Part shown: in pieces, positions 1-7,966 of the stretch
Layout: each line of letters begins with the position of its first letter
Numbering within the stretch: the first letter of the stretch is position 1
Assembly: GCF_022808695.1 (NCBI RefSeq)
Contig: NZ_JAKZKW010000002.1
Location: 124,001-188,000 of the forward strand
Direction of reading: 5' to 3'
DNA from: Fundidesulfovibrio soli
GTDB lineage: Bacteria > Desulfobacterota > Desulfovibrionia > Desulfovibrionales > Desulfovibrionaceae
Length of the DNA: 64,000 nucleotides
Program-made: the position numbers and the translations under genes
The notes under the pieces: model-generated
The model's input: only the letters and a program-made list of their open reading frames with translations
Told to the model about the DNA's origin: nothing
The model's database searches: none

Positions 1-750
1 GTCCTCCAGCACCAGGCGGGCGCGGCCTGCGGCGTTCTCCAGGGCGGCGATGCGCACGCCGGTGTGGATATCCCAGCCCATGCGCTTGAAGGACTGGTGC
101 AGCGCCTTGGAGACCTCTTCGTCCTCGGAGGGGGCGATGCGGGGCGCGGCCTCGACCAGGGTGATGGCCGATCCGGCCCGGGAGAAGAACTGGGCCAACT
201 CCAGCCCGATGAAGCCCGCGCCGACCACCAGCAGGGACTTGGGCACCTCGCGCAGGCTCAGGATGTCGCCGGAGTTGAGGATGGCGTCATGATCGGCCTT
301 GAGACCGGGGTGGGCGGCCGGGCGGCTGCCCGTGGCCAGGATGCAGCGCTTGTATTCGAAGACCTGGGGCTCGTCGCCCACGGTGACCACGGACTTCACC
401 GCGCCGATCATCTTCAGCTCGCCGCGCACCAGTTGCACGCCCGCCTTGTCCAGGGCGGCGGCCATGGCTTTGCGCGTGGCCTCCAGGTGGCGTTTCTTGC
501 GGTCCACCAGGGCGGGCAGGTCAAGCTGGATTTGCCCTGAGGCGGTCTTCATTTTGACCTGGCCTTCCAGTTCGGCCAGGGATGCAACCGCACCCAGCAG
601 GAACTTGGTCGGGATGCAACCCCAGTTCAGGCAGGAACCGCCCAGATGTTCCTTTTCGACCAGCGTGGTCTTGATGCCGCGTTTGGCGGCGGCCATGGCC
701 GCGTCGTAGCCTGCGGGTCCGCCCCCGACGATGAAGAGATCTGATGGCAT
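1..750 (-). CDS. lpdA: Dihydrolipoamide dehydrogenase, N-terminal part (cut by window edge)
   Basis: FAD-dependent disulfide oxidoreductase that reoxidises dihydrolipoyl groups, here most likely of glycine cleavage H protein or a 2-oxoacid dehydrogenase. The protein begins MPSDLFIVGGGPAGYDAA, a Rossmann FAD-binding GxGxxG-type motif. It continues with GGSCLNWGCIPTK, the redox-active Cys-x4-Cys pair typical of the family, and a second dinucleotide fold (VVGAGFIGLE) for NAD. The start ATG lies at 750-748; no strong ribosome binding site precedes it. The reading frame stays open to base 1, so only about 250 residues are visible and the interface domain with the catalytic His is outside. It is the last gene on this strand here, downstream of the flagellar genes but separated from them by a terminator. 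A mercuric reductase-like relative cannot be excluded without the C-terminus. Confidence 0.9.
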   Translation of the reverse strand, partial: MPSDLFIVGGGPAGYDAAMAAAKRGIKTTLVEKEHLGGSCLNWGCIPTKFLLGAVASLAELEGQVKMKTASGQIQLDLPALVDRKKRHLEATRKAMAAALDKAGVQLVRGELKMIGAVKSVVTVGDEPQVFEYKRCILATGSRPAAHPGLKADHDAILNSGDILSLREVPKSLLVVGAGFIGLELAQFFSRAGSAITLVEAAPRIAPSEDEEVSKALHQSFKRMGWDIHTGVRIAALENAAGRARLVLED

Positions 751-828
751 GGTGTTCACAGGGTAAGGGTGTACGAATTTTGGATGTGGCCGTCTGTTCG
801 TGGTAGATTGAAGGCCCCGCACAGGGCA

Positions 829-867
829 AGAAAAATTATGGAGCCGCGCGTAACGACTCCACGGCTC
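829..867 (-). terminator. Rho-independent terminator of the flagellar gene series
   Basis: Read on the minus strand, a GAGCCG/CGGCTC stem (862-867 with 841-846) is followed by an A/T-rich tract ending in five T residues (about 830-839). The stem begins at the stop codon of the 98-residue gene that ends at 866. It should separate the flagellar series from the lpdA gene. Confidence 0.6.
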
Positions 868-1162
868 AAACCAGCACGTCCAGGCCTTTCGCGCCGCCGG
901 TGAGTTCGCGCAGAACGATGTCGGGCTCCAGGCGCACGATCAAGAACGCCCGCTCCAGGCCCAGGGCCGCGTCCTGGCTGATGGTGGCCAACAGGCGATG
1001 CCCGTCGATCTCAACCCAGGCCAGGCCCGGCTCCTGCCAGGCCACAACGGTGCCGCGCACCTTCTGCCCGGCCCGGTGCGCCATGCGGAAACGGCGGGAT
1101 CGCTGGGAGTCCTGGCGATTGCCGCCTGACCCGAAGGATGTTCCCTGGCCCTGGATGCGCAT
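866..1162 (-). CDS. Small hypothetical protein at the end of the flagellar series
   Basis: I do not recognise this 98-residue protein. It has a basic, Gly/Gln/Arg-rich first 40 residues, then a stretch that looks like a small beta-barrel (KVRGTVVAWQEPGLAWVEI, then VRLEPDIVLREL). This resembles short PilZ- or OB-like barrels only in a general way. There is no signal peptide or membrane segment. It lies 27 bases downstream of the DUF2802-like gene on the same strand and ends in a terminator, so it is probably the last cistron of the flagellar operon. The start at 1162 is the only ATG before the conserved-looking part; translation from a later residue is possible. Confidence 0.6.
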   Translation of the reverse strand: MRIQGQGTSFGSGGNRQDSQRSRRFRMAHRAGQKVRGTVVAWQEPGLAWVEIDGHRLLATISQDAALGLERAFLIVRLEPDIVLRELTGGAKGLDVLV

Positions 1163-1189
1163 GGTCGGTTCCGCTCGCGGGGGCTCCCG

Positions 1190-1612
1190 CTATTTGGCCT
1201 GGGAGATGATCAGCGCCACCTCGTCCGGGCTCAGGCCCGTGGCCTTGGCCAGGGCCTTGGGCGTCTGGCCCTTCTTGTGCCCGGAGAGCACCACCTGGCG
1301 CAGGAAGTCCGGGGAGCGGGTCATGTCCTCCGCGACCTTGACCAGGCCGGAGAGTTCGCGGGCGCGGGCGTCGAGCTTGTCCTCCAGGCGGATGAGCTCC
1401 TTCTGGCGCGCCTCGAAGGATTCAAGCAGCTCCTGCTCCAGCCTGGCGCTGCGCTCCAGCTTGCCCATCAGCTCGCCGTGGTTGGCCTGCAGCGCGGAGA
1501 GCGAATCCTCCGAACGGCGGAGCCTGGCGAAGAAGCCCACCACCAGGATGAGCAGCACGAGTTCGCTGCCGGTGAGGGCGAGAAGAATCCATTCCTGCAA
1601 AGACACGTTCAC
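1190..1612 (-). CDS. Membrane-anchored coiled-coil protein, DUF2802-like
   Basis: A 140-residue protein with one N-terminal membrane helix (about residues 8-29) followed by a long charged coiled coil (about 33-100). It ends in a short helix-turn-helix-like tail (TPKALAKATGLSPDEVALI). This plan matches the DUF2802 family found beside chemotaxis and flagellar genes in other proteobacteria; the family assignment is from architecture only. The start is a GTG at 1612-1610 that overlaps the stop of the preceding gene in a GTGA arrangement, so the two are translationally coupled. The tail resembles helix-turn-helix modules that bind protein or DNA, but nothing shows DNA binding. Probable role is a motility accessory protein of the inner membrane; function is unproven. 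Confidence 0.65.
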   Translation of the reverse strand: MNVSLQEWILLALTGSELVLLILVVGFFARLRRSEDSLSALQANHGELMGKLERSARLEQELLESFEARQKELIRLEDKLDARARELSGLVKVAEDMTRSPDFLRQVVLSGHKKGQTPKALAKATGLSPDEVALIISQAK

Positions 1613-1926
1613 ACCTTCTTGTCGAGCAGATGCCCGATCCAGGGCGACGAGGACGGAGGCGCGTCCTCCCCTTCGGCGGGGTGGTGCTGGCGGCGGGGCT
1701 GCTGGTGGTGCTGGGCGGACTGGCGGGAGGCGTCCTCGTCCTTCACCATCACGGCTGCTTCCTGCTTTTCGACCTTCTGGACCTGATGCTGCTGGTCTTT
1801 CTGAATCTGCAGGGCCATCTGCTGGGCGAACACCTGCTGCACCTCGGGGTGGGCCAGCTGGGCGGCGGCCATACCCTGGAGGTTGGGCATCTGCGCGATG
1901 GGAGCCGTGATGTTGATGTCCGCCAT
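1609..1926 (-). CDS. Hypothetical Gln/His-rich protein in the flagellar operon
   Basis: A 105-residue protein with no recognised domain. It is rich in Gln, Ala and His, with a likely helix (about residues 15-60) rich in QQ and KVEKQE, then a low-complexity His/Gln/Pro segment. No signal peptide or membrane helix is seen. Its ATG overlaps the stop of the FliL-like gene by one base (TAATG) and its stop overlaps the GTG of the next gene, so it is tightly coupled on both sides. That makes a role with the FliL-like or DUF2802-like protein likely, but this is an inference from position. Confidence 0.7.
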   Translation of the reverse strand: MADINITAPIAQMPNLQGMAAAQLAHPEVQQVFAQQMALQIQKDQQHQVQKVEKQEAAVMVKDEDASRQSAQHHQQPRRQHHPAEGEDAPPSSSPWIGHLLDKKV

Positions 1927-2669
1927 TATTTCACCAGCAGTTCGTCGAACAGCACCTGGTCGATCTGCCCGGAGTTGAGGTAGTTGTTCACCACCCCGCG
2001 CAGTTCTTCCCGGATTTTTTCCACCTCGTCCTTGTCGGTCAGATTGTTGAAAGTCTTATTCTTCAGGTTGTAGTACAGGCCGTCCCTGATGGGGAAAGCC
2101 TTGAGCTGCAGCTCGGGCACAATGGGGCTGTCCTGCTTGTATACGAGCTTGAGCTTGATGTTGACTACCCTGCTCACGCCCTTGGCGTCCACTTTTTCCA
2201 CCACGAAGGGCGCGAGCTCCACGAAGACGTCCGGCGGCTGAGGCGGCGGAGGAGGCGGCGCGGGCGGCGCGGGTTCCTCCGCAGGAGGGGGCGGCGGAGG
2301 CGGCGGGGGCTCGGGCGGAGTGCGCAGCAAGAACCACCACACCGCGGCCCCGGTGACAAGCAGCAAGGCCGCCCCGCCGATGAGCACGAGCTTCTTCTTC
2401 CAGAAGGGCAGCTTCAGAGGCTCGTCGAGCTCCTGGGGCGGGGGGGCGGTGGGAATCTCGGGGAGGGGGGCGGCCTCCTCCGGTTCGTCCTCGAGGAAGG
2501 GGGCGTCGTCAAGGTCCAGCTCGACCTTCTGCTGGGCGCGGGGCGAACCCGCGGAAAGTTCCGTGTCGTCGAGCCTGGCCTTGACCTGGTCGGGGGCGGC
2601 AGGGTCAAGCACTCCGTCGCGGGAGCCGCCCGGGGGGGCGGTGTCGTCTGGGGGCGGAGGCGCGGCCAT
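1926..2669 (-). CDS. fliL: FliL-like flagellar basal body-associated protein
   Basis: FliL proteins are single-pass inner membrane proteins that surround the stator and support motor torque. This 247-residue version has an acidic, Pro-rich cytoplasmic N-terminus (1-88), one membrane helix (about 93-113, VLIGGAALLLVTGAAVWWFL), a long Pro-rich linker, and a C-terminal periplasmic domain (about 145-247). That domain carries the family's usual ending, with a REELRGVVNNYLNSGQID segment followed by VLFDELLV. The N-terminus is much longer than in enteric FliL (about 155 residues). It sits between cheY and two coupled small genes. The assignment rests on the C-terminal pattern and the operon. Confidence 0.75.
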   Translation of the reverse strand: MAAPPPPDDTAPPGGSRDGVLDPAAPDQVKARLDDTELSAGSPRAQQKVELDLDDAPFLEDEPEEAAPLPEIPTAPPPQELDEPLKLPFWKKKLVLIGGAALLLVTGAAVWWFLLRTPPEPPPPPPPPPAEEPAPPAPPPPPPQPPDVFVELAPFVVEKVDAKGVSRVVNIKLKLVYKQDSPIVPELQLKAFPIRDGLYYNLKNKTFNNLTDKDEVEKIREELRGVVNNYLNSGQIDQVLFDELLVK

Positions 2670-2720
2670 GGGTGATCCGTGCGGTGGGCGGATCGGCGGG
2701 GCGCAGGGCCCCGCCGGTCA

Positions 2721-3104
2721 TTACTTGTCGAAGATCTTTTCGATCTTCTGGCCGAGGGTCTCGGCCGTGAACGGCTTGACGATGTAGTTGGAGACCTTGG
2801 CCTGCACGGCCTCGATGATGTTCTCCTGCTGGGCTTCGGCCGTGACCATCAGGAAGGGCATGGCGGCGAATTCCTCGCTGGCGCGCACCTTGCGGAGCAG
2901 TTCGATGCCGGGCATCTTGGGCATGTTCCAGTCCGAGATGACGAAATCGATGCGGTCCTTGTTGAGTATCTCCCAAGCGGTCGTGCCGTCGTCTGCTTCG
3001 ATGATGTTGGTGAAGCCCAACTGGCGCAGGATGTTCTTGATGATGCGGCGCATGGTGGAGAAATCGTCCACTACGAGTACGCGCATGTCTTTGTTCACGG
3101 CCAT
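2721..3104 (-). CDS. cheY: Chemotaxis response regulator CheY
   Basis: Single-domain receiver (127 residues) that carries the phosphoryl signal from CheA to the flagellar switch. The acidic pair is D13-D14 (VLVVDDF), the phosphoacceptor is D58 in SDWNMPKMPG, T/S switch region is MVTAEA, and the conserved Lys lies in IVKPF near residue 110. There is no output domain. The start at 3104 has AAGGAG eight bases upstream. Gene position between fliA and the fliL-like gene, all on one strand, fits a dedicated flagellar CheY. Confidence 0.92.
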   Translation of the reverse strand: MAVNKDMRVLVVDDFSTMRRIIKNILRQLGFTNIIEADDGTTAWEILNKDRIDFVISDWNMPKMPGIELLRKVRASEEFAAMPFLMVTAEAQQENIIEAVQAKVSNYIVKPFTAETLGQKIEKIFDK

Positions 3105-3182
3105 GATGGTCTCCTTTTGGCGTATCCCGCCGGCGGCGGGGAGGCTACGAAACGTGTCGCCGGGCCTGGCTGCCGCTTTCCG

Positions 3183-3977
3183 CTACGCTTCCACGATGCC
3201 GAACTGCGCGTGGAACTTGCTGCGCAGCTTGGAAAGGGCCTGGGAATGTAGCTGGGAAACGCGGCCCTCAGTGATGCCCATGACCTCGCTGGTCTCGCGC
3301 ATGTTGAGTTCTTCCACGTAGTACAGTGAGAGCACAAGCTGTTCCCGTGGCGTCAGTTCATCAATAAGCAGCGCCAGTTTGTCAACGATTTCTTTGAGCG
3401 CGGCAGATTTGTACGGCTCGTTGTCGATCTGCTGTTGCTTGAACGAGGTCAAATTCTCGGTGATGGCGTCCAGGCTGAGGCAGAGCTGGCTCTGCATGGC
3501 CTCCATGGCCTGGGTCACCTCTTTGACGGAGAGGCCCGTGACGCCGGAAAGCTGTTCCGGGGTGGGCGTGGCGTCGGACACCGCTTCCAACTTACGGATG
3601 GCCTCGTCGATGACGCGGACCCGGTGCCGCTGGCCCCGGCTGAACCAGTCGAGCTTGCGCAGTTCGTCGAGCATGGCGCCCTTGATGCGCGACTCGGCGA
3701 ACGTCTCGAACTTGATGCCCATCTCGGGCTTGAAGCGCCCCAGGGCCTCCATGAGCCCGAGGGCTCCGGCGCTGAGCAGTTCCCCCAGTTCAACGCTGGG
3801 GGGAAGCTTGGCCTTGAGCCGCAACGCCAGAAGCTTGATCTTGGGGGAATAGTGCCTGACGATGTCCTGTCGGTCCGCCTGGGCAAAGTCCTGCCAAGAC
3901 TTGGCTCCGGCTTCGAAGCTAAGCCACGGGCTGCTCTTGGAAGAGGAGCTTTTTCCAGAAGAACTTGATGTTTCCAT
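3183..3977 (-). CDS. fliA: Flagellar sigma factor FliA (sigma-28)
   Basis: Sigma-28 family factor that directs RNA polymerase to late flagellar and chemotaxis promoters. Region 2 is seen as LKAKLPPSVELGELLSAGAL and the following GRFKPEMGIKFETFAESRI. Region 4 is ELTPREQLVLSLYYVEEL with the DNA-binding helix MGITEGRVSQLHSQAL near the end. I chose the ATG at 3977 (264 residues, usual family size about 240-260). An upstream ATG at 4019 would add 14 residues. Either start overlaps the end of the FlhG gene, by 59 or 101 bases, which is long for an operon; a start after the FlhG stop (non-ATG) is also possible. The first 20 residues are a Ser/Lys-rich low-complexity stretch. Confidence 0.9.
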   Translation of the reverse strand: METSSSSGKSSSSKSSPWLSFEAGAKSWQDFAQADRQDIVRHYSPKIKLLALRLKAKLPPSVELGELLSAGALGLMEALGRFKPEMGIKFETFAESRIKGAMLDELRKLDWFSRGQRHRVRVIDEAIRKLEAVSDATPTPEQLSGVTGLSVKEVTQAMEAMQSQLCLSLDAITENLTSFKQQQIDNEPYKSAALKEIVDKLALLIDELTPREQLVLSLYYVEELNMRETSEVMGITEGRVSQLHSQALSKLRSKFHAQFGIVEA

Positions 3978-4749
3978 CGAGTTGCGCGTCGACGTCCCAG
4001 CTTGTAATTTTGCGGGCAATCGCCCCCACCTTCAGGCTAGCAGGCGCTTCCGGAGCCATGTGACAAAATGGCGTTTGGCGGATGACCGCCTGCCTTACCG
4101 TGGTATCATGCGGTATAAAGTCTACAAAATCCAGAGAAATTCCATCGAGGAAGTGGTCGCAGGCCGCGTAGAGCTTGCTGAAAACCTGCTTGGCCGCCTT
4201 CTCGCTCTGCGCCATGTTCACCACCACGCGGAAGCGGTTCACGGCGTGGTTCATGTGCATGACCTTGATCAGGGCGTAGGCGTCCGTGAGGGAGGTCGGC
4301 TCCGTGGTGAGCACCAGCAGGCGCTCCCGGGCGGCGAGGTTGAAATACAGAACATTGTCGTTGATGCCCGCACCCGTGTCCACGATGAGGTAGTCGATCT
4401 TGTCCTCGAGGTAGTCCATGGCCTCCAGCAGTTCCAGCTTCTGCCCGGTGGAGAGCGAGAGCATCTCCGCCACGCCTGACGAGGCGGGCAGGATGTGAAA
4501 GCCGTAGGGCGTCTTGTAGAGCACCTTCTTGAGGCTGACTCCCTGGTGGAACAGGTGGAACAGGTTGAGCTCCGGGGCAAGGCCCAGCACCACGTCCACG
4601 TTGGCCAGGCCCAGGTCCGCGTCGAGAAGGACCACGCGCTTGTCCAGCTTGGCCAGGCAGAGGGCCAGGTTCACGGAAATGTTGGTTTTGCCGACGCCCC
4701 CCTTGCCGGAGGTGACGGAGAAGACAAGGGGCGGATTTTTCGAGTGCAT
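3919..4749 (-). CDS. flhG: FlhG/FleN-type MinD-like ATPase controlling flagellar number
   Basis: MinD/ParA-family ATPase of 276 residues, partner of FlhF and regulator of flagellar number. The deviant Walker A is TSGKGGVGKTN near residues 13-23, the switch Asp is in LLDADLGLANVDVVLG, and Walker B-like YLIVDTGAG follows. The C-terminus ends in LLFQEQPVA. I start at the ATG at 4749, which gives the usual MinD-like beginning. The open frame runs upstream to 5622 but that part is out of frame with flhF and reads as a shadow. The gene lies 14 bases downstream of flhF and overlaps the start of fliA. Confidence 0.92.
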   Translation of the reverse strand: MHSKNPPLVFSVTSGKGGVGKTNISVNLALCLAKLDKRVVLLDADLGLANVDVVLGLAPELNLFHLFHQGVSLKKVLYKTPYGFHILPASSGVAEMLSLSTGQKLELLEAMDYLEDKIDYLIVDTGAGINDNVLYFNLAARERLLVLTTEPTSLTDAYALIKVMHMNHAVNRFRVVVNMAQSEKAAKQVFSKLYAACDHFLDGISLDFVDFIPHDTTVRQAVIRQTPFCHMAPEAPASLKVGAIARKITSWDVDAQLDGNIKFFWKKLLFQEQPVA

Positions 4750-4763
4750 GGGCTGGATTCCGT

Positions 4764-5855
4764 TTACGCGGCCTGTTCCACGGTTTGCGACGCCGGAGCT
4801 TGAACACCGGGCATCTGGTGGGAGAAGACGATCTTCCACATCGCCTGGGAGGCGGCTTCGGCCATGGTTCCCGTAAGGCCCGGTCCGAAGCAGAAGGCCG
4901 AGGCGGGCAGTTCCGTCATGCGGCCCACGTTGATCAGGCTTCCGAAAGTACCGGCTTCGTCCAGTTTCGTCCAGACCACGCTTTGCAATGCTTGGCAACG
5001 ATATTGTTCCCACACCCGGGCGTAGTGCGCGGGGGTGAAGTGGGGCGGCAGGGCCAGGTGGGCAGCCACGTCGTCGCGGCCGGTCAGGCTGCGTGCGCGC
5101 AGCCAGGTTTCCAGGGTCTGGCCCTGGGGCAGGGCGGGCAGGTCGACGAAGATGGCGTCGAAATTGCGGCAGGCGATGAGGATGCGGTCGAAATCCTCGG
5201 GATCGGCGGCGTCGGCGAACTGGATGCCGGAAAGGTCGGCTGAGCGCTTCAGCGGGGATTTTCCGCCCGCCGTGCGCTCGTCGCAGTTGACGATGCCGAT
5301 GCGCCAGCTGGGGTGCGCCTGTTTGGCGGCCAGGGCCATGCGCAGCAGGGCGCTGGTCTTGCCCGCGCCCGAAGGCCCGGTCATGAGCTGGAATTTCTGC
5401 CTGAACTCTCCGTAGGGCTTCACCGTGGCGACCCGGCCCAGTTCCGCCAGCAGGGAGGGGTTCTGCGCGCCCTTGAGCTTGAGGAACAGCCCGGTGAGCA
5501 CCGGCTCCTCCACCTCTTCGCGCTCCAGGTGCTGCATGGCCATCTTGAGCCTGGGGGGCAGGGCGTCCAGGTCCAGGTGGGGCTTGAGCAGGGCGCTCAG
5601 GTGGCCCTTGATCTCGCACCACTCCTTCTCCCAGCCTCCGCGCGGGGAGCGGGCGGCCTGGGGCAGCTGGTCGTCCTCGCTGGCCGGCTTGGGGACCTCC
5701 AGGTCCTGGTCCACGGCGGCCATGATCTCGCAGTAGGACATGCCGTTCTCACGACGGGTCTGGTTGGAGAGGATGACCGCCTCGGGGCCCAGTTCCTTCT
5801 TGATCTGGGCCATTACCAGCGCCGCGCTCGTACCCCTGAATGTTTTAACCCGCAT
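4764..5855 (-). CDS. flhF: Flagellar biosynthesis SRP-type GTPase FlhF
   Basis: SRP-family GTPase that places and initiates polar flagella. The 363-residue protein begins MRVKTFRGTSAALVMAQIK, the usual FlhF N-terminal B domain. A linker follows to about residue 85, then an N domain, then the GTPase core with P-loop LMTGPSGAGKTSALLR (around residues 157-172). Further GTPase landmarks are NCDERT, FVDLPALPQ and VWTKLDEAGTFG. The DLPA segment stands where SRP GTPases have DTAGR, so the G3 motif is divergent. Its start overlaps the end of flhA by 11 bases, and flhG follows 14 bases later, showing one transcription unit. Confidence 0.93.
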   Translation of the reverse strand: MRVKTFRGTSAALVMAQIKKELGPEAVILSNQTRRENGMSYCEIMAAVDQDLEVPKPASEDDQLPQAARSPRGGWEKEWCEIKGHLSALLKPHLDLDALPPRLKMAMQHLEREEVEEPVLTGLFLKLKGAQNPSLLAELGRVATVKPYGEFRQKFQLMTGPSGAGKTSALLRMALAAKQAHPSWRIGIVNCDERTAGGKSPLKRSADLSGIQFADAADPEDFDRILIACRNFDAIFVDLPALPQGQTLETWLRARSLTGRDDVAAHLALPPHFTPAHYARVWEQYRCQALQSVVWTKLDEAGTFGSLINVGRMTELPASAFCFGPGLTGTMAEAASQAMWKIVFSHQMPGVQAPASQTVEQAA

Positions 5856-7944
5856 GGCTCAGTCCTATGATGGCGATGGATTGCAGCTTTATGTCCGCCG
5901 GTATTTCGGCCTGTGAGATCACCGGCAGCGTCGGGATGAACCTATTCAAAAGCTGGGCCAAGTGGGGCCTGGAGGTGGGCGTCACGAGCAGGACGGGCTG
6001 GCCTTCGCTCAGCATGGCCCGCTCCAGGTGCTGGTTGAGGTTGGTGATGAGCGACTGCGCCGAGCCCGGGTCCATGGCCATGTATGTGCCGGTGTCCGTG
6101 CGGCGGATGGAGTCGCGGATGATGGTCTCCACGTTTGGGGCCAGGGTGAAGATGGGCAGCGCCGACTCCGAGGTGAGGAAGGGCTTCACGATGGAGCGGC
6201 CCATGCGGGAGCGGACGTATTCGGTGAGCTGGTCGGGGTCCTTGGTGGCGTGGCCGTAGTCCGCCAAAGTTTCGACGATGGTCAGCATGTCGCGCACGGA
6301 GACGCCCTCGCGCACCAGGTTCTGCAGCACCTTCTGCACCGCGCCCAGGTTGAGCACGCCGGGCACCAGCTCCTCCACGGCCTTGGGGGCGCGCTTGTGC
6401 AGGTTGTCCAGCAGGGACTGCACCTCCTGGCGGCCCAGGAACTCGTGCAGGTTGCGCTTGAAGACCTCGGTGAGGTGCGTGGAGATCACGGTGGCCGGGT
6501 CCACCACGGTGTAGCCCGCCAGCATGGCCTCCTCCTTGGAGGCGTCGGGAATCCACAGCGCGGGCAGGTTGAAGGCGGGCTCGCGGGTGTCCACGCCCTG
6601 GATGCGGTGCTTCACGTCGCCCGGGTCCATGGCCAGGTAGTGGTCGATGAGAATCTCGGCCGAGGCCACCTCGTTGCCCTTGATGAGCACGGCGTACTGG
6701 CCCGGCTTGAGCTGCAGGTTGTCGCGCAGGTGGAGCGACGGGATGATGACGCCCATGTCCAGGGCGAACTGGCGGCGGATGGAGCGGATGCGCGCCAGGA
6801 GGTTGCCGTTCTGGTCCTCGTCCACCAGGGGGATCAGGCCGTAGCCCACTTCCAGCTCCAGGGCGTCGAGGGGAAGCAGCTGCTGGACCTCCTCTGGGGT
6901 CTCAAGCTCCTGGGGCTTGGGCTTTTCGTCCTCCGCCTGGCCTTCGGCAAGGATGTTCTTCTGCTTCTGGCTCACACCGGCGAGCAGGAACATGAGCCCG
7001 GCCAGCGCGGTGAAGGGGATGAAGGGCATCCCCGGCACCAGGCCGAAGAGCAGAAGGATGCCGCTGACCAGGCGCAGAGCCTTGGGGTGGTAGGTCAGCT
7101 GGGCGATGAACTCCTCGCCCATGCGCGCCTCGGCGGCCGCGCGGGAGACGATGAGGCCCGCGGACGTGGAGATGATGATCGAGGGGATGATGGAGACCAG
7201 ACCGTCGCCGATGGTCAGGATGGTGTAGGTGGAGGCCGCGGTCTTCCAGTCCATGCCCTTCTGGAGCATGCCGATGAGGATGCCGCCCACAATGTTGATG
7301 ACCGCGATGAGGATCGTCGCCTTCACGTCACCCGAAACGAACTTGCCCGCGCCGTCCATGGCGCCGTAGAAGTCGGCCTCCTTGCGGATCATCTCGCGGC
7401 GCTTGTTGGCCTGCTGCTCGGTGATGATGCCCGCGTTGAGGTCCGCCTCGATGGCCATCTGCTTGCCGGGCATGGCGTCCAGGGTGAAGCGGGCGGCCAC
7501 CTCCGCGATACGCGTGGTGCCCGCCACGATGACGGTCTTGTTGAGCGAGAACAGGATCAGGAACACCACCACGCCGATGACGTAGTTGCCGCCCACCACG
7601 AACTCGCCGAAGGCCCGGATGACTTGGCCCGCCGCGCCCGTGCCTTCGTCGCCGTGCAGCAGGATCAGGCGCGTGGAGGCCACGTTGAGCGACAAGCGCA
7701 TCAACGTGGTGACCAAGAGCAGCGTGGGGTAGATGGAGAACTCAAGGGGCGAGGTCATGAACATGGAGGTGACCAGCACCACGAGGCTGATGGAGATCGA
7801 CAATGTGAGCATCAGGTCGATGACCAGGGTGGGCACCGGCACGAGCATCACGAAGAGGATCAGCACCACGCCGCCCGCGAGCATGATGTCGCCCTGGGTG
7901 GAGAACCGCGCGTAGTTTATGTCCAGGATGTCGGTCTTGGCCAT
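5845..7944 (-). CDS. flhA: Flagellar export gate protein FlhA
   Basis: Inner membrane component of the flagellar type III export gate that couples proton flow to export and docks substrates. The 699-residue length is standard. The first ~310 residues hold about eight membrane helices, for example LAGGVVLILFVMLVPVPTL at the start. The conserved cytoplasmic loop with GAMDGAGKFVSGD follows. The C-terminal half is the soluble docking domain. Start at 7944 has GGAAGGTG eight bases upstream and follows flhB after 22 bases. Confidence 0.97.
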   Translation of the reverse strand: MAKTDILDINYARFSTQGDIMLAGGVVLILFVMLVPVPTLVIDLMLTLSISISLVVLVTSMFMTSPLEFSIYPTLLLVTTLMRLSLNVASTRLILLHGDEGTGAAGQVIRAFGEFVVGGNYVIGVVVFLILFSLNKTVIVAGTTRIAEVAARFTLDAMPGKQMAIEADLNAGIITEQQANKRREMIRKEADFYGAMDGAGKFVSGDVKATILIAVINIVGGILIGMLQKGMDWKTAASTYTILTIGDGLVSIIPSIIISTSAGLIVSRAAAEARMGEEFIAQLTYHPKALRLVSGILLLFGLVPGMPFIPFTALAGLMFLLAGVSQKQKNILAEGQAEDEKPKPQELETPEEVQQLLPLDALELEVGYGLIPLVDEDQNGNLLARIRSIRRQFALDMGVIIPSLHLRDNLQLKPGQYAVLIKGNEVASAEILIDHYLAMDPGDVKHRIQGVDTREPAFNLPALWIPDASKEEAMLAGYTVVDPATVISTHLTEVFKRNLHEFLGRQEVQSLLDNLHKRAPKAVEELVPGVLNLGAVQKVLQNLVREGVSVRDMLTIVETLADYGHATKDPDQLTEYVRSRMGRSIVKPFLTSESALPIFTLAPNVETIIRDSIRRTDTGTYMAMDPGSAQSLITNLNQHLERAMLSEGQPVLLVTPTSRPHLAQLLNRFIPTLPVISQAEIPADIKLQSIAIIGLSHAG

Positions 7945-7966
7945 GTTTTTGACACCTTCCTAAGAG

